From positions 124,001-188,000 of the forward strand of contig NZ_BNBC01000005.1 of NCBI RefSeq assembly GCF_014654675.1: a stretch of DNA of 64,000 nt, read 5' to 3'. Positions 30,719 through 39,303 of this stretch are shown in pieces. Position 1 is the stretch's first letter. The number at the start of each line of letters is the position of its first letter. Both the position numbers and the translations under genes were made by a program. Origin of the DNA: Streptomyces spiralis (GTDB lineage: Bacteria; Actinomycetota; Actinomycetes; Streptomycetales; Streptomycetaceae). A model generated the notes under the pieces. It had not been told where the DNA came from, did not search any database, and saw nothing but the letters and a program-made list of their open reading frames with translations.

Positions 30719-32695
30719 TCAGACCTGTACGCGGTCCTCGACGACCTTCACGATCTTCGCGATGGCCTCGTCGATCGGGATGCCGTTCTCCTGGGAGCCG
30801 TCGCGGTAGCGGAAGGAGACGGCGTTGTTCGCCATGTCCTCGTCGCCCGCGATGACCATGAAGGGGACCTTCTGCTTCTGGGCGTTGCGGATCTTCTTCT
30901 GCATCCGGTCCGAGGAGGAGTCGATCTCGACGCGCAGGCCCTTCTTCCTGGCCTCCGCGGCGAACTTCTCCAGGTACTCCACGTGCGCGTCGCCGATCGG
31001 GATGCCGATCGCCTGCACCGGGGCCAGCCACGCCGGGAACGCACCCGCGTAGTGCTCGAGGAGCACGGCGAAGAACCGCTCGATGGAGCCGAACAGCGCG
31101 CGGTGGATCATGACCGGGCGCTGCTTGGAGCCGTCGGCGGCCGTGTACTCCAGGTCGAAGCGCTCCGGCAGGTTGAAGTCGAGCTGGATCGTCGACATCT
31201 GCCAGGTTCGGCCGATGGCGTCCTTGGCCTGGACGGAGATCTTCGGGCCGTAGAAGGCGGCGCCGCCCGGGTCCGGGACCAGCGGCAGGCCCTGCTTCTC
31301 GGCGACCTGGCGGAGGGTCTCGGTGGCCTCTTCCCAGGCATCGTCGGAACCGACGAACTTCTCCGGGTCCTTGGTGGACAGCTCCAGGTAGAAGTCGGTC
31401 AGACCGTAGTCGCGCAGCAGGTTCAGCACGAAGGTGAGCGTCTTGTCGAGCTCGTCGGCCATCTGCTCACGGGTGCAGTAGATGTGCGCGTCGTCCTGAG
31501 TGAAGCCGCGGGCGCGGGTCAGGCCGTGCACGACGCCCGACTTCTCGTACCGGTACACGGTCCCGAACTCGAACAGGCGCAGCGGCAGTTCGCGGTAGGA
31601 GCGGCCGCGCGCGTCGAAGATCAGGTTGTGCATCGGGCAGTTCATGGGCTTGAGGTAGTAGTCCACGCCCTCGTCGAGCTGCATGGGCGGGTACATGCCG
31701 TCGGCGTACCAGTCCAGGTGGCCCGAGGTCTCGAAGAGCTTCCCCTTCGTCGCGTGCGGGGTGTAGACGAACTCGTAGCCCTCCTCCTCGTGGCGGCGCC
31801 GCGAGTAGTCCTCCATGACCCGGCGGACGATGCCGCCCCTGGGGTGGAAGACGGCGAGTCCGGAGCCGATCTGCTCGGGGATGGAGAACAGGTCGAGCTC
31901 GTGGCCCAGCTTGCGGTGGTCGCGCTTCTCGGCCTCGACGAGGAAGTCCAGGTACTGCTTCAGCTCGTCCTTGGACGGCCAGGCGGTGCCGTAGATGCGC
32001 TGGAGCATCGGGTTCTTCTCGCTGCCGCGCCAGTAGGCGCCCGCGTTGCGCATCAGCTTGAACGCGGGGATCAGGCGGGTGGAGGGCAGGTGGGGACCGC
32101 GGCAGAGGTCCTTCCAGCACAGCTCGCCGGTCTTGGCGTCCAGGTTGTCGTAGATCGTCAGCTCGCCGGCGCCGACCTCGACGTCCGCGCCGTCCTCGGT
32201 GGAGGCCGAGCCCTTGAGGCCGATCAGCTCCAGCTTGTACGGCTCGTTCGCCAGCTCCTCGCGGGCCTGCTCGTCGGTGACCACGCGGCGGGAGAACTTC
32301 TGCCCCCGCTTCTGGATCTCCTGCATCTTCTTCTCGATGGCCTTGAGGTCATCGGGGTGGAAGGGCCTGTCGACGTCGAAGTCGTAGTAGAAGCCGTCCT
32401 TGACGGGCGGGCCGATGCCCAGCTTGGCCTCGGGGAAGAGCTCCTGCACGGCCTGCGCCATGACGTGCGCGGTGGAGTGGCGCAGGATGTTCAGGCCGTC
32501 CTCGGAGGAGATCTCGACGCCCTCGACGGTCTCGCCGTCCTTGACCTCGTAGGCGAGGTCCTTCAGCTCGCCGCCGACGCGTGCGGCGACGATCGAGCGC
32601 TCGCCGGCGAAGAGGTCGGCGGCCGTAGTGCCCGTCGTCACCGTGCGCTCTTCCCGCTCGGAATCGCGTTGGATGATCACACGGACGTCTGACAC
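30719..32695 (-). CDS. thrS: Threonyl-tRNA synthetase
   Basis: This 658-aa class II synthetase charges tRNA-Thr. It has an N-terminal TGS domain, the N2 editing domain with [11 protein letters not shown], the zinc-binding catalytic core including MNCPMH, motif 2 ([15 protein letters not shown]) and the C-terminal anticodon domain. The GTG at 32695 follows GGAGAGACCG. An in-frame upstream extension lacks similarity. No T-box leader is recognisable upstream. Confidence 0.97.
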   Translation of the reverse strand: MSDVRVIIQRDSEREERTVTTGTTAADLFAGERSIVAARVGGELKDLAYEVKDGETVEGVEISSEDGLNILRHSTAHVMAQAVQELFPEAKLGIGPPVKDGFYYDFDVDRPFHPDDLKAIEKKMQEIQKRGQKFSRRVVTDEQAREELANEPYKLELIGLKGSASTEDGADVEVGAGELTIYDNLDAKTGELCWKDLCRGPHLPSTRLIPAFKLMRNAGAYWRGSEKNPMLQRIYGTAWPSKDELKQYLDFLVEAEKRDHRKLGHELDLFSIPEQIGSGLAVFHPRGGIVRRVMEDYSRRRHEEEGYEFVYTPHATKGKLFETSGHLDWYADGMYPPMQLDEGVDYYLKPMNCPMHNLIFDARGRSYRELPLRLFEFGTVYRYEKSGVVHGLTRARGFTQDDAHIYCTREQMADELDKTLTFVLNLLRDYGLTDFYLELSTKDPEKFVGSDDAWEEATETLRQVAEKQGLPLVPDPGGAAFYGPKISVQAKDAIGRTWQMSTIQLDFNLPERFDLEYTAADGSKQRPVMIHRALFGSIERFFAVLLEHYAGAFPAWLAPVQAIGIPIGDAHVEYLEKFAAEARKKGLRVEIDSSSDRMQKKIRNAQKQKVPFMVIAGDEDMANNAVSFRYRDGSQENGIPIDEAIAKIVKVVEDRVQV

Positions 32696-33375
32696 CGGTC
32701 TCTCCTGACTGCAGGTGGGGTGCGGCGCCATACCGGGAGCGCGCGCAATAAGCGATCGTACCGACCCCACCCCACCGACCGCGAAACGGTCTCCCCGCCC
32801 CGCCGCCCGGTCACGGTCTCCGCCGCGCCCGGCGCCACCCGGCCGCTGCCCGGTCCCCCGGGCCCTCGGCCCTCGCCCGTACGTGCTCCACCGGCCCGCG
32901 CTCGGCTCTTCCCGGCCTCAGCCGGGAGCCGCCCGGCCGGCGCGCACACCACTCCCAGGGCCATTCGTTCGGATCAGGCCGGATCAGGGAGCGGGGTTGG
33001 ATGAGGCCGGATCAGGGAGCGGTGGTTGGTGGTGGGGGTACCTCCCACGCCGTTCAGGCAGTGGGGGAAAGGATCGCAAGGCGGAGGAGGGCGTCATGGC
33101 GGAGCCATGGCGACCGACGACAACGCGGCGAGGCGCGGTGTCAGGGCCCGCGAGCCCGGCGTGATCGACGCGACACCCCCTAGCCCCACCCAATGACACC
33201 CCGGCCGCCGCCCGGCCCTCCCGAGCGCGAATCAGCCGCAGCCAGTGCCACGATCCACCGGCCCGCGCCCGACCCTCCCCCGCCTGCGCCCGGAGCCGCC
33301 CGGTCGGAGCGCCCAGCACCCCACGCTCCCGCCCTGTCCTCCGCCGACCCGCGCCCCGTCTCCCCGCCCCGCCGC
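32696..33375. repeat. 680-base non-coding, repeat-rich gap
   Basis: No gene is convincing here. Two 19-base copies of AGGCCGGATCAGGGAGCGG (32976-32994 and 33004-33022) sit side by side. A block of about 57 bases starting CCACCGGCCCGCGC occurs twice at roughly 80% identity (32888-32945 and 33255-33311), and TCTCCCCGCCCCGCCGC occurs near both ends. A hairpin of the CTCCCACGCC...GGCAGTGGGGG type lies at 33041-33067. A 22-codon frame at 33096 has a fine ribosome site but is too short to call. Confidence 0.6.
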
Positions 33376-34605
33376 TCAGTCGCGGTCCTCCGGGTCTCTC
33401 GGTTCGTCGAAGAAGTCGGTGTCGTCCGTGTCCTCCTGGAGGGACTTCATCAGCCGGTCGCGTTCCTCGTCGTCCACCTGGACCGGGGCGACCTCGCAGG
33501 CGCCGGTGAGGCGGCGGAAGCCGCCTCGGCTCTCCAGGCGGCCGAGGACGCGGACCGGCAGGCCGACCAGGTGGGCGTGGCCGGCGATGCGGTAGTCCTC
33601 CTCCTCCAGGGCCACGCGGACGTAGGGCACCTCGGCGCCGGAGATCACCCGCAGTCGCACGGTGCCCTCGCCGTGCGGCTGCGACCGGCGCAGGCGGACC
33701 ACGGTGCCGGTGATCCGGACGGGCACGGACGGCTCCGCGCGCAGATAGCGGGCGCCGGCCTCGCGCAGCACGGGCCGGTCGCCCGGCGAGAACTCGACGG
33801 TCCCGGCGGCGCAGTCCGCGGGAACGCCGGCGGCGGGCGCCCAGTCGACCGTGATCCTGGCTCCCTCGGTGCCGCGCACCAGCGCGACCAGGGCCTCGGT
33901 GAGCTCACGGCTGGCACCGGCCCGTACGGCGCCGTCGAAGGCGTCCAGGGCGCCGGTGGCGCGCCGGTAGTCGACGGCCTCGCGCACGGCGTACAGGGCC
34001 TGGTGGAGCCGTACGGCGAGCGGCCGGGCCGGGGCGACCGGGACGAAGGCGGTCAGGCTGCGGCCGCCGGCCGCGGAACCGACGAGGACGTGGTCCAGGG
34101 AGGCCGCGGCCGAGCGCCGGTGCCGGGCGCCGTAGTAGCCGGCCCGGGCGCGCGTGGCGAGCGCGGCGGCCAGCAGCATCTGCCGGGCGGCGCCGCGCAG
34201 CCGCTCCTCGACGGTCCAGGACGCGGTGCCCGCCGGGCCGCCCGGGACGTCCCGCCACCAGTGGATCTCGTCGCTGGGCACGGCGAGCGCGACCAGCACC
34301 GCATGGGCGGACGGCGTGCCGCTGCGGGCCAGGGCGTCGAGCGCCTCGCCGAGCAGGTCGTCGCTGTCGGGGAAGGCGCGGCTGACGGGCACCAGCAGAC
34401 TCGTCCCGGCGCCGCCCGGCCCCGGCGGGGTCCAGCGGCCGTAGCGACCGGCGGCTCCGCCGCGCCGCTGCCAGCCGTGCCGCAGCAGCAGGGCGGCGAG
34501 CACGGCGGGGTCGACGTCGGCGGGCCGGGGAGGGCGGTCCCAGGGGGCGTCGACGGGGTGCGGGCGCACCGGGCGCAACGGCTCGTCGAGGGGGCGGTGC
34601 GTCAT
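33376..34605 (-). CDS. Uncharacterised 409-aa protein, partner of DUF4365-like protein
   Basis: I do not recognise a domain with certainty. The Arg/Pro-rich N-terminus is followed by a mostly helical middle part. A C-terminal region of about 110 residues (from VPVRITGTVVRLRRSQ to FRRLTGACEV) alternates beta-like hydrophobics and looks like an OB-type barrel, then an acidic tail of EDTDDTDFFDEPRD type. There are no membrane segments. The ATG overlaps the upstream stop as ATGA and has its own GGAGGCAGACC site, so it is made together with the DUF4365-like protein. Confidence 0.75.
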   Translation of the reverse strand: MTHRPLDEPLRPVRPHPVDAPWDRPPRPADVDPAVLAALLLRHGWQRRGGAAGRYGRWTPPGPGGAGTSLLVPVSRAFPDSDDLLGEALDALARSGTPSAHAVLVALAVPSDEIHWWRDVPGGPAGTASWTVEERLRGAARQMLLAAALATRARAGYYGARHRRSAAASLDHVLVGSAAGGRSLTAFVPVAPARPLAVRLHQALYAVREAVDYRRATGALDAFDGAVRAGASRELTEALVALVRGTEGARITVDWAPAAGVPADCAAGTVEFSPGDRPVLREAGARYLRAEPSVPVRITGTVVRLRRSQPHGEGTVRLRVISGAEVPYVRVALEEEDYRIAGHAHLVGLPVRVLGRLESRGGFRRLTGACEVAPVQVDDEERDRLMKSLQEDTDDTDFFDEPRDPEDRD

Positions 34606-35168
34606 GGTCTGCCTCCGGTCCCGACCCGCGTCATGATCTCGCACAGGGCCCGGTCGTCGAAGATCCGCGAGGTCGGTATGCGCACGTTGGTGCGGTGCCG
34701 GCCGGTGATCGGATGGCCGGCCAGGTTGACCCAGTAGCAGCAGTGCCTGAGGTCGAGCCGGTCGTGCCCGGCCCGCAGCCACTGGTCCTGGGAACGCGGC
34801 ACGATCATCACGACCAGGATCTTGTGCACGGACACCGGGGTGCGGGCGAGCTTCGCGAGGTGGTCGTTGTCGAGGGTGAAGGAGAAGAAACGTCCCGGCG
34901 GGTGGGGCGGCACCTGGTACGTGCACTTCAGCTGCACCTTGATGGTCACCTCGTCGTCGACGGTGTGACCGGGCGCGCTGTGGCTGATGTGCCAGTCGAT
35001 GCCGTTGTCCGGGAAGGGCTGCGACAGCGAGCAGCCGGCGGCCGCGGCGACCGCGTGCAGATACCCCACCTGCAGTGTCTCCATGCAGGCGGTGGTGGCG
35101 AGTGTGCCGCGCAGGGTGCCCGCACGCTCGGGCAGCAGCCCGCCCCGCTCGGGCTGCGCAACCGTCAT
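34602..35168 (-). CDS. DUF4365-like PD-(D/E)XK nuclease-fold protein
   Basis: This 188-aa protein fits the DUF4365 pattern. E30 sits in an N-terminal helix, D58 in GIDWH, and Q79-L-K81 in IKVQLKCT. Together these make the E...D...QxK core of PD-(D/E)XK nucleases. A conserved-looking second half follows (ILVVMIVP, YWVNLAGHPI, VRIPTSRIF). Family knowledge suggests a nuclease-like fold. The target and activity are unknown. The ATG at 35168 has GGAAGG upstream. It is the first gene of a two-gene unit, divergent from an exonuclease gene. Confidence 0.75.
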   Translation of the reverse strand: MTVAQPERGGLLPERAGTLRGTLATTACMETLQVGYLHAVAAAAGCSLSQPFPDNGIDWHISHSAPGHTVDDEVTIKVQLKCTYQVPPHPPGRFFSFTLDNDHLAKLARTPVSVHKILVVMIVPRSQDQWLRAGHDRLDLRHCCYWVNLAGHPITGRHRTNVRIPTSRIFDDRALCEIMTRVGTGGRP

Positions 35169-35191
35169 GACCAAATAGCCTTCCGCGCCAA

Positions 35192-35215
35192 GTGAATTGC
35201 CGGGTGAATTGCCGG
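35192..35215 (-). promoter_or_regulatory. 12-bp direct repeat upstream of the DUF4365-like gene
   Basis: GTGAATTGCCGG occurs twice head to tail, 24-47 bases before the DUF4365-like start, inside the 201-base divergent region shared with the exonuclease gene. It could be a regulator site. No regulator is identified. Confidence 0.35.
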
Positions 35216-35369
35216 TGATTCCCCGCATCCCCGCTGCGGGTCCGTGAACTGCAAAAACCCGTACTCCTGTTGTCTCCTTCCGGCGTACGGCGCAAACGGC
35301 CCGGGTATCACCAAACGGGCAGAAGACGGTACGTCAGCTGCCGCGGGTGAGCGAGGAGTTGTGGTCGAC

Positions 35370-36098
35370 ATGACGTGCTGCTGGTACGAGGGGCCGCTGG
35401 CCGCCTTCGACACCGAGACCACGGGCGTCGACGTCGAGACCGACCGGATCGTGTCGGCCGCCGTCGTCGTCCAGGACGCCCCGGGCGCCCGGCCGCGGAC
35501 GGCCCGCTGGCTGGTGAATCCGGGGGTGCCGGTGCCCGAGGCGGCGACGGCGGTGCACGGGCTGACGGAGGACCATCTGCACCGCAACGGGCGCTGGCCG
35601 GCCCCGGTGATGTACGAGATAGCCGAGGAGCTGGCGGAGCAGGCCACGCTGGGCCGCCCGCTGGTGGTGATGAACGCGCCGTTCGATCTGACGCTGCTGG
35701 ACCGGGAGTTGCGCCGCCACCGGGCCTCCTCGCTGGACCGCTGGTTCGAGGCGTCGCCGCTGTGCGTGCTGGATCCGCGGGTCCTGGACAAGCACCTGGA
35801 CCGCTACCGCAAGGGCCGGCGCACCCTCACCGATCTGTGCGCGCACTACGAGGTCGAGCTGGCGGACGCGCACGACGCGGCGGCGGACGCGCTGGCCGCC
35901 CTCGAGGTCGTCCGCGCCCTCGGCCGCCGTTTCGCGGCCCGCCTGGACCGCCTGACCCCCGCCGAACTGCACACCCTGCAGACCGGTTGGCACGCGGCAC
36001 AGGCCCGCGGCCTCCAGGCGTGGTTCGCGCGCAGCGGCGCGGAGGAGACGGTGGACCCGTCATGGCCCCTGCGGCCGGATCTTCCCGCCGCGGCCTGA
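35370..36098 (+). CDS. DEDDh-type 3'-5' exonuclease
   Basis: This 242-aa protein has all exonuclease motifs of the DnaQ/epsilon family. Exo I is AFDTETTG (D14, E16), followed by VHGLTEDHL, Exo II NAPFDLTLLDREL, and Exo III HDAAADALAALEV. It would remove nucleotides from DNA or RNA 3' ends. A C-terminal helix follows the domain. The ATG at 35370 has GAGGAG 11 bases upstream. No polymerase, UvrC-like or helicase domain is fused. Confidence 0.9.
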   Translation: MTCCWYEGPLAAFDTETTGVDVETDRIVSAAVVVQDAPGARPRTARWLVNPGVPVPEAATAVHGLTEDHLHRNGRWPAPVMYEIAEELAEQATLGRPLVVMNAPFDLTLLDRELRRHRASSLDRWFEASPLCVLDPRVLDKHLDRYRKGRRTLTDLCAHYEVELADAHDAAADALAALEVVRALGRRFAARLDRLTPAELHTLQTGWHAAQARGLQAWFARSGAEETVDPSWPLRPDLPAAA

Positions 36099-36128
36099 CA
36101 CGGCCCTCCGCCGGTGCGCCCGACGGTC

Positions 36129-36261
36129 TCCGGCGCGCACCGGCGCGAGTCCGGCGCGCACGGGCGCGAGTCCGGCGCGCACGGGCGCGAGTCCGGCGGG
36201 CGCACGGGCACGACTCCGACGAGCAGGGCACCCAGGACGGGTCCGGCGGGCGCACAGGCAC
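36129..36261. repeat. 21-bp tandem repeat with degenerate copies
   Basis: The unit TCCGGCGCGCACGGGCGCGAG occurs three times in a row (36129-36191, the first copy with one change). A 23-base variant follows, and a more distant copy lies near 36240. The array lies between the exonuclease stop and the promoter of the glycoside hydrolase gene. Confidence 0.85.
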
Positions 36262-36318
36262 GTCTCCGGTGAGACGCGGGCGACCCCCTGTTGCCACGGT
36301 TGCACCCCCGCACGCTTA

Positions 36319-36348
36319 TTGACAGTCGACAGTACCGGCTCGTAACAA
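36319..36348 (+). promoter_or_regulatory. Sigma-70-type promoter of the glycoside hydrolase gene
   Basis: TTGACA (36319-36324) is followed after 18 bases by TAACAA (36343-36348). Transcription should begin inside the operator that directly follows, a classic repression layout. Confidence 0.7.
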
Positions 36349-36350
36349 TA

Positions 36351-36364
36351 TGGGAGCGCTCCCA
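36351..36364. promoter_or_regulatory. CebR-type operator
   Basis: The perfect palindrome TGGGAGCGCTCCCA is identical to the consensus site of CebR, the cello-oligosaccharide-responsive LacI-family repressor of streptomycetes. It abuts the -10 box of the promoter of a gene with a cellulose-binding module, so cellobiose-type induction is expected. Confidence 0.85.
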
Positions 36365-36465
36365 TGAGTCGGTCGAGCCTCCCTCACCTCCTCCCACCGT
36401 GGATCACGGCGCTCGCACGCATCACATCCCGCCTCGACCCCACCGCGACGAAGGTGAGAACCGCC

Positions 36466-38613
36466 GTGCACGTTGCTGAACCGCACCTCCCCCTACCCCT
36501 GGGCCGCCGGGCCCGGACACCGCTGGGCAGACGGAGATCCACGCGCCGGGCCCTCGCGGCCGCGGCGGCGACCGTCGCGCTGCTCGCGGGCACCGGCCTC
36601 GTCTCGGCCGCCGCGGCCGACACGTCCACCGCCGCCGGCACGTCCACCGCGACCGGCACGTCCGACGCGGTCGACGTCACCGTCAACGCCGGGCAGGGAC
36701 TCGGCACCATCCCGGACACCGCCTACGGGCTCAACAGCGCGATCTGGGACGCGAACATGAACACCGCCGGCACCCAGGACCTGGTCAAGGCCGCCGGCAT
36801 CGGCATGCTCCGCTACCCGGGCGGAAGCTACGGCGACATCTACCACTGGAAGACGCACACCGCGCCCGGCGGCTACGTCGCACCGGGCACCGACTTCGAC
36901 TCCTTCATGGGCACCGTCCGCAAGGTGGGCGCCCAGCCGATCCTGATCGCCAACTACGGCTCGGGCACGCCCGAGGAGGCGGCCGACTGGGTGCGGTACG
37001 CCAACGTCACCAAGGACTACGGCGCCAAGTACTGGGAAGTCGGCAACGAGCTGTACGGCAACGGCCATTACGGCGCCGACTGGGAGACCGACGAGCACGC
37101 CGACTCCTCTCCCGCCGCCTACGCCCACGGGGTCGTCGACTACGTCTCCGCCATGAAGGCGGTGGACCCGACCATCAAGGTCGGCGCGGTGCTGACCACC
37201 CCGGGCAACTGGCCGGACGGTGTGATGGCGAGCGGCGAGAGCGCCGACTGGAACCACACCGTCATCCCGATCGTGGCGGGCAAGGCCGACTTCGTCATCG
37301 TGCACTGGTACCCGGGCGGCTCGGACGCGGCCGGGATGCTCGGCACACCGTCCCAGCTCGCGGGCGAGTTGCAGCAGCTGAGGGCGGAACTGGACGCGGC
37401 GGGCGCGGGTGACACCCCGATCGCGCTGACCGAGACCAACTCCAACGTCCTGATGGACACCCAGCCCACCGCACTGTTCGCCGCCGACACGTACTTCACG
37501 GCTCTCACCAACGGCGTGTTCACGGTGGACTGGTGGAACACCCACAACGGCCCCGGCGCCGTCTCCACCGCTCCCGACGGGGCCACCGACTACGGCGACA
37601 TGGGCCTGCTGTCCAGCGGGGGCTGCACCGGCGACGTCTGCGAGCCGCCGGTCAACACCCCGTTCCCGCCGTACTACGCCCTGCAGATGCTGAGCCGGAC
37701 CGGCCGGCCCGGTGACCAGCTGGTCAACGCGGGGTCCACGAGCGAACTGGTGTCCGCGCACGCGGTACGGCAGGCCGACGGCGACCTGAGCGTGCTGCTG
37801 ATCAACAAGGATCCCTCGGCGTCGCACACCGTGGACCTCCACCTGAGCGGCTACACGACGGACGGCTCCCCCGCCGACGTTGCGGTCTTCCGCGACCGGG
37901 CGTCGTCCATCGACACCGCCACCGGCGACGGCAGGACCCAGGCACTGCCGCCGTACTCGATCACCACCGTCACCCTGCACCCGAAGAGCGGCACCGCCTC
38001 CGCGCTGAGCGCACCGGGCGCCCCGAAGGTCACCTCGGCCACGGACACCACGGCGACCCTGTCGTGGTCCCCGTCCACCGGCGGCACCCCCGTCCGGTAC
38101 GAGGTCTACCGCCAGCAGGGCACCACCAGCGAACTGCTCACCGACACGACCTCCACCACGGCGACCGTGCGCAACCTGTCCCCGGGGGCCACGTACACGC
38201 TCAACGTGCTGGCCAGGGACGCCGACGGACGGCTGTCACGATCCTCGGCCCCGGTCACCGTGCGCACCACGTCACCCGCCGAGTCGACCTGCGAGGTGTC
38301 GTACCGGTTCATCGGGGGCTGGGGCAGCGGCTTCAACGCGGAGGTGACCGTCACCGACACCGGGCCGAACCCGATCGACGGCTGGACCCTGGCCTTCTCC
38401 TTCCCGGACAGCGGGGTCTCGGTGACGGGGTACTGGAACGCGAAGGTCACCCAGTCGGGCCGGAACGTGATCGCCACCCCGGAGTCGTACAACGGCAAGC
38501 TGGCCGCCGACGGCGGGAACTCGGTGTCGTTCGGCATCACCGGTGCCAACTCCGGGGCGTACTCGCCGCCGACGGTGTTCACGCTCAACGGCACGGTCTG
38601 CACCACGACCTGA
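36466..38613 (+). CDS. Secreted clan-A glycoside hydrolase with Fn3 and CBM2 modules
   Basis: This 715-aa protein has a long basic signal peptide (RRRSTRRALAAAAATVALLAG, cleaved near VSAAAA). A (beta/alpha)8-type catalytic part follows, with candidate acid/base E195 (WEVGNELYG) and nucleophile E323 (IALTETNSN). An Fn3 domain spans about 515-603 and a CBM2 about 609-715 with terminal cysteines. The clan-A layout resembles GH44/GH51-like enzymes. The substrate is probably plant cell-wall polysaccharide. The GTG at 36466 has AAGGTGAG upstream. An ATG at 36364 lies inside the operator and is unlikely. Confidence 0.85.
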   Translation: MHVAEPHLPLPLGRRARTPLGRRRSTRRALAAAAATVALLAGTGLVSAAAADTSTAAGTSTATGTSDAVDVTVNAGQGLGTIPDTAYGLNSAIWDANMNTAGTQDLVKAAGIGMLRYPGGSYGDIYHWKTHTAPGGYVAPGTDFDSFMGTVRKVGAQPILIANYGSGTPEEAADWVRYANVTKDYGAKYWEVGNELYGNGHYGADWETDEHADSSPAAYAHGVVDYVSAMKAVDPTIKVGAVLTTPGNWPDGVMASGESADWNHTVIPIVAGKADFVIVHWYPGGSDAAGMLGTPSQLAGELQQLRAELDAAGAGDTPIALTETNSNVLMDTQPTALFAADTYFTALTNGVFTVDWWNTHNGPGAVSTAPDGATDYGDMGLLSSGGCTGDVCEPPVNTPFPPYYALQMLSRTGRPGDQLVNAGSTSELVSAHAVRQADGDLSVLLINKDPSASHTVDLHLSGYTTDGSPADVAVFRDRASSIDTATGDGRTQALPPYSITTVTLHPKSGTASALSAPGAPKVTSATDTTATLSWSPSTGGTPVRYEVYRQQGTTSELLTDTTSTTATVRNLSPGATYTLNVLARDADGRLSRSSAPVTVRTTSPAESTCEVSYRFIGGWGSGFNAEVTVTDTGPNPIDGWTLAFSFPDSGVSVTGYWNAKVTQSGRNVIATPESYNGKLAADGGNSVSFGITGANSGAYSPPTVFTLNGTVCTTT

Positions 38614-38623
38614 CCCGGGCCGG

Positions 38624-38651
38624 CCGGGATCCGGGGCGGCCCGGATCCCGG
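38624..38651 (+). terminator. Terminator of the glycoside hydrolase gene
   Basis: A perfect 12-bp stem (CCGGGATCCGGG and its complement) with a GCGG loop begins 10 bases after the stop codon. Confidence 0.8.
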
Positions 38652-38664
38652 TGCCGGACGACAA

Positions 38665-38697
38665 AAGAGCCGGTCCGCTTGGTGCGGACCGGCTCTT
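38665..38697 (-). terminator. Intrinsic terminator of tRNA-Val (first copy)
   Basis: A perfect 14-bp stem (AAGAGCCGGTCCGC and its complement) is followed on the minus strand by TTTT, just past the 3' end of the leftward tRNA. Confidence 0.85.
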
Positions 38698-38702
38698 CCC
38701 GG

Positions 38703-38774
38703 TGGGCGATACTGGGTTCGAACCAGTGACCTCTTCGGTGTGAACGAAGCGCTCTCCCACTGAGCTAATCGCCC
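38703..38774 (-). tRNA. tRNA-Val(CAC)
   Basis: This is a 72-base cloverleaf. The acceptor stem is GGGCGAT/ATCGCCC, and the anticodon loop TTCACAC sits between CTTCG and CGAAG, giving anticodon CAC for valine GTG codons. The T-loop is GGTTCGAACCC. CCA is not encoded. It is identical to the copy at 41415-41486. Confidence 0.96.
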
Positions 38775-38813
38775 GGGAACGCACTGAACAATACAGGTCC
38801 CGGCGGTCTTCGT

Positions 38814-39260
38814 TCAAACCGCTTGGAGGTACGCCGCCAGCCCGCGCCGCCCGGCACGCATCATCAGCCGGTGGTTGAGCCGGAAGAGCGGGCGCCCCGG
38901 CACCGCGACCCGCCTGAGCAGGGGTTTGCGCACATCGACCTCCTGGTCGTAGCGGGCGAGGATGCCCGTGCCCCGCTCGGTGAGCGTCCAGCGGGCCCAG
39001 CCGTCGACGTCCCCGGTCATCGTGACCTCCAGCACTCCTGCGGCGGGGTCCCGGCGCACCTGGTGCGCGGTGACGGTCAGGTCGTACGGCAGGAGGGAGC
39101 GGATCCGGATCACACCGGTGGTGTCGTCGGTGCGACGCACCTCGCGCGCCTGCCGCCACCAGCGCGGATAGTCCTCGACCCGCTCCAGCGCGTCGAAGAC
39201 GGCGGCATGGGGTGCGGGCAGGGTCCACAGGCTGCGGAAGCGGTAGTGGGTCCGGTCCAT
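38814..39260 (-). CDS. SRPBCC-family protein
   Basis: This 148-aa protein looks like a START/polyketide-cyclase-type SRPBCC domain. It has LPAPHAAVFDALERVEDYPRWW at the N-terminus, beta-rich middle segments, and the long C-terminal helix LNHRLMMRAGRRGLAAYLQ. It probably binds a hydrophobic ligand, which is unknown. I chose the ATG at 39260. An ATG at 39320 would begin inside a palindromic operator-like sequence and adds 20 basic residues. Confidence 0.75.
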   Translation of the reverse strand: MDRTHYRFRSLWTLPAPHAAVFDALERVEDYPRWWRQAREVRRTDDTTGVIRIRSLLPYDLTVTAHQVRRDPAAGVLEVTMTGDVDGWARWTLTERGTGILARYDQEVDVRKPLLRRVAVPGRPLFRLNHRLMMRAGRRGLAAYLQAV

Positions 39261-39303
39261 GACCGTCAGTCTGCCCGCCCCGGCCCTTCGCCTCCCCGTG
39301 ATC

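Noticed and set aside
32696..32770. T-box leader for thrS
   Set aside because: No T-box specifier or antiterminator sequence is recognisable in the minus-strand leader.
32677..33319. Two leftward open frames in the thrS upstream gap with similar Arg/Gly/Ala-rich sequences
   Set aside because: The similarity comes from the duplicated DNA block. There is no ribosome site, and composition is that of non-coding GC-rich DNA.
36129..36261. CRISPR-like array
   Set aside because: The repeats are directly adjacent without spacers and there are no cas genes, so this is a simple tandem repeat. The same applies to 44641-44776.
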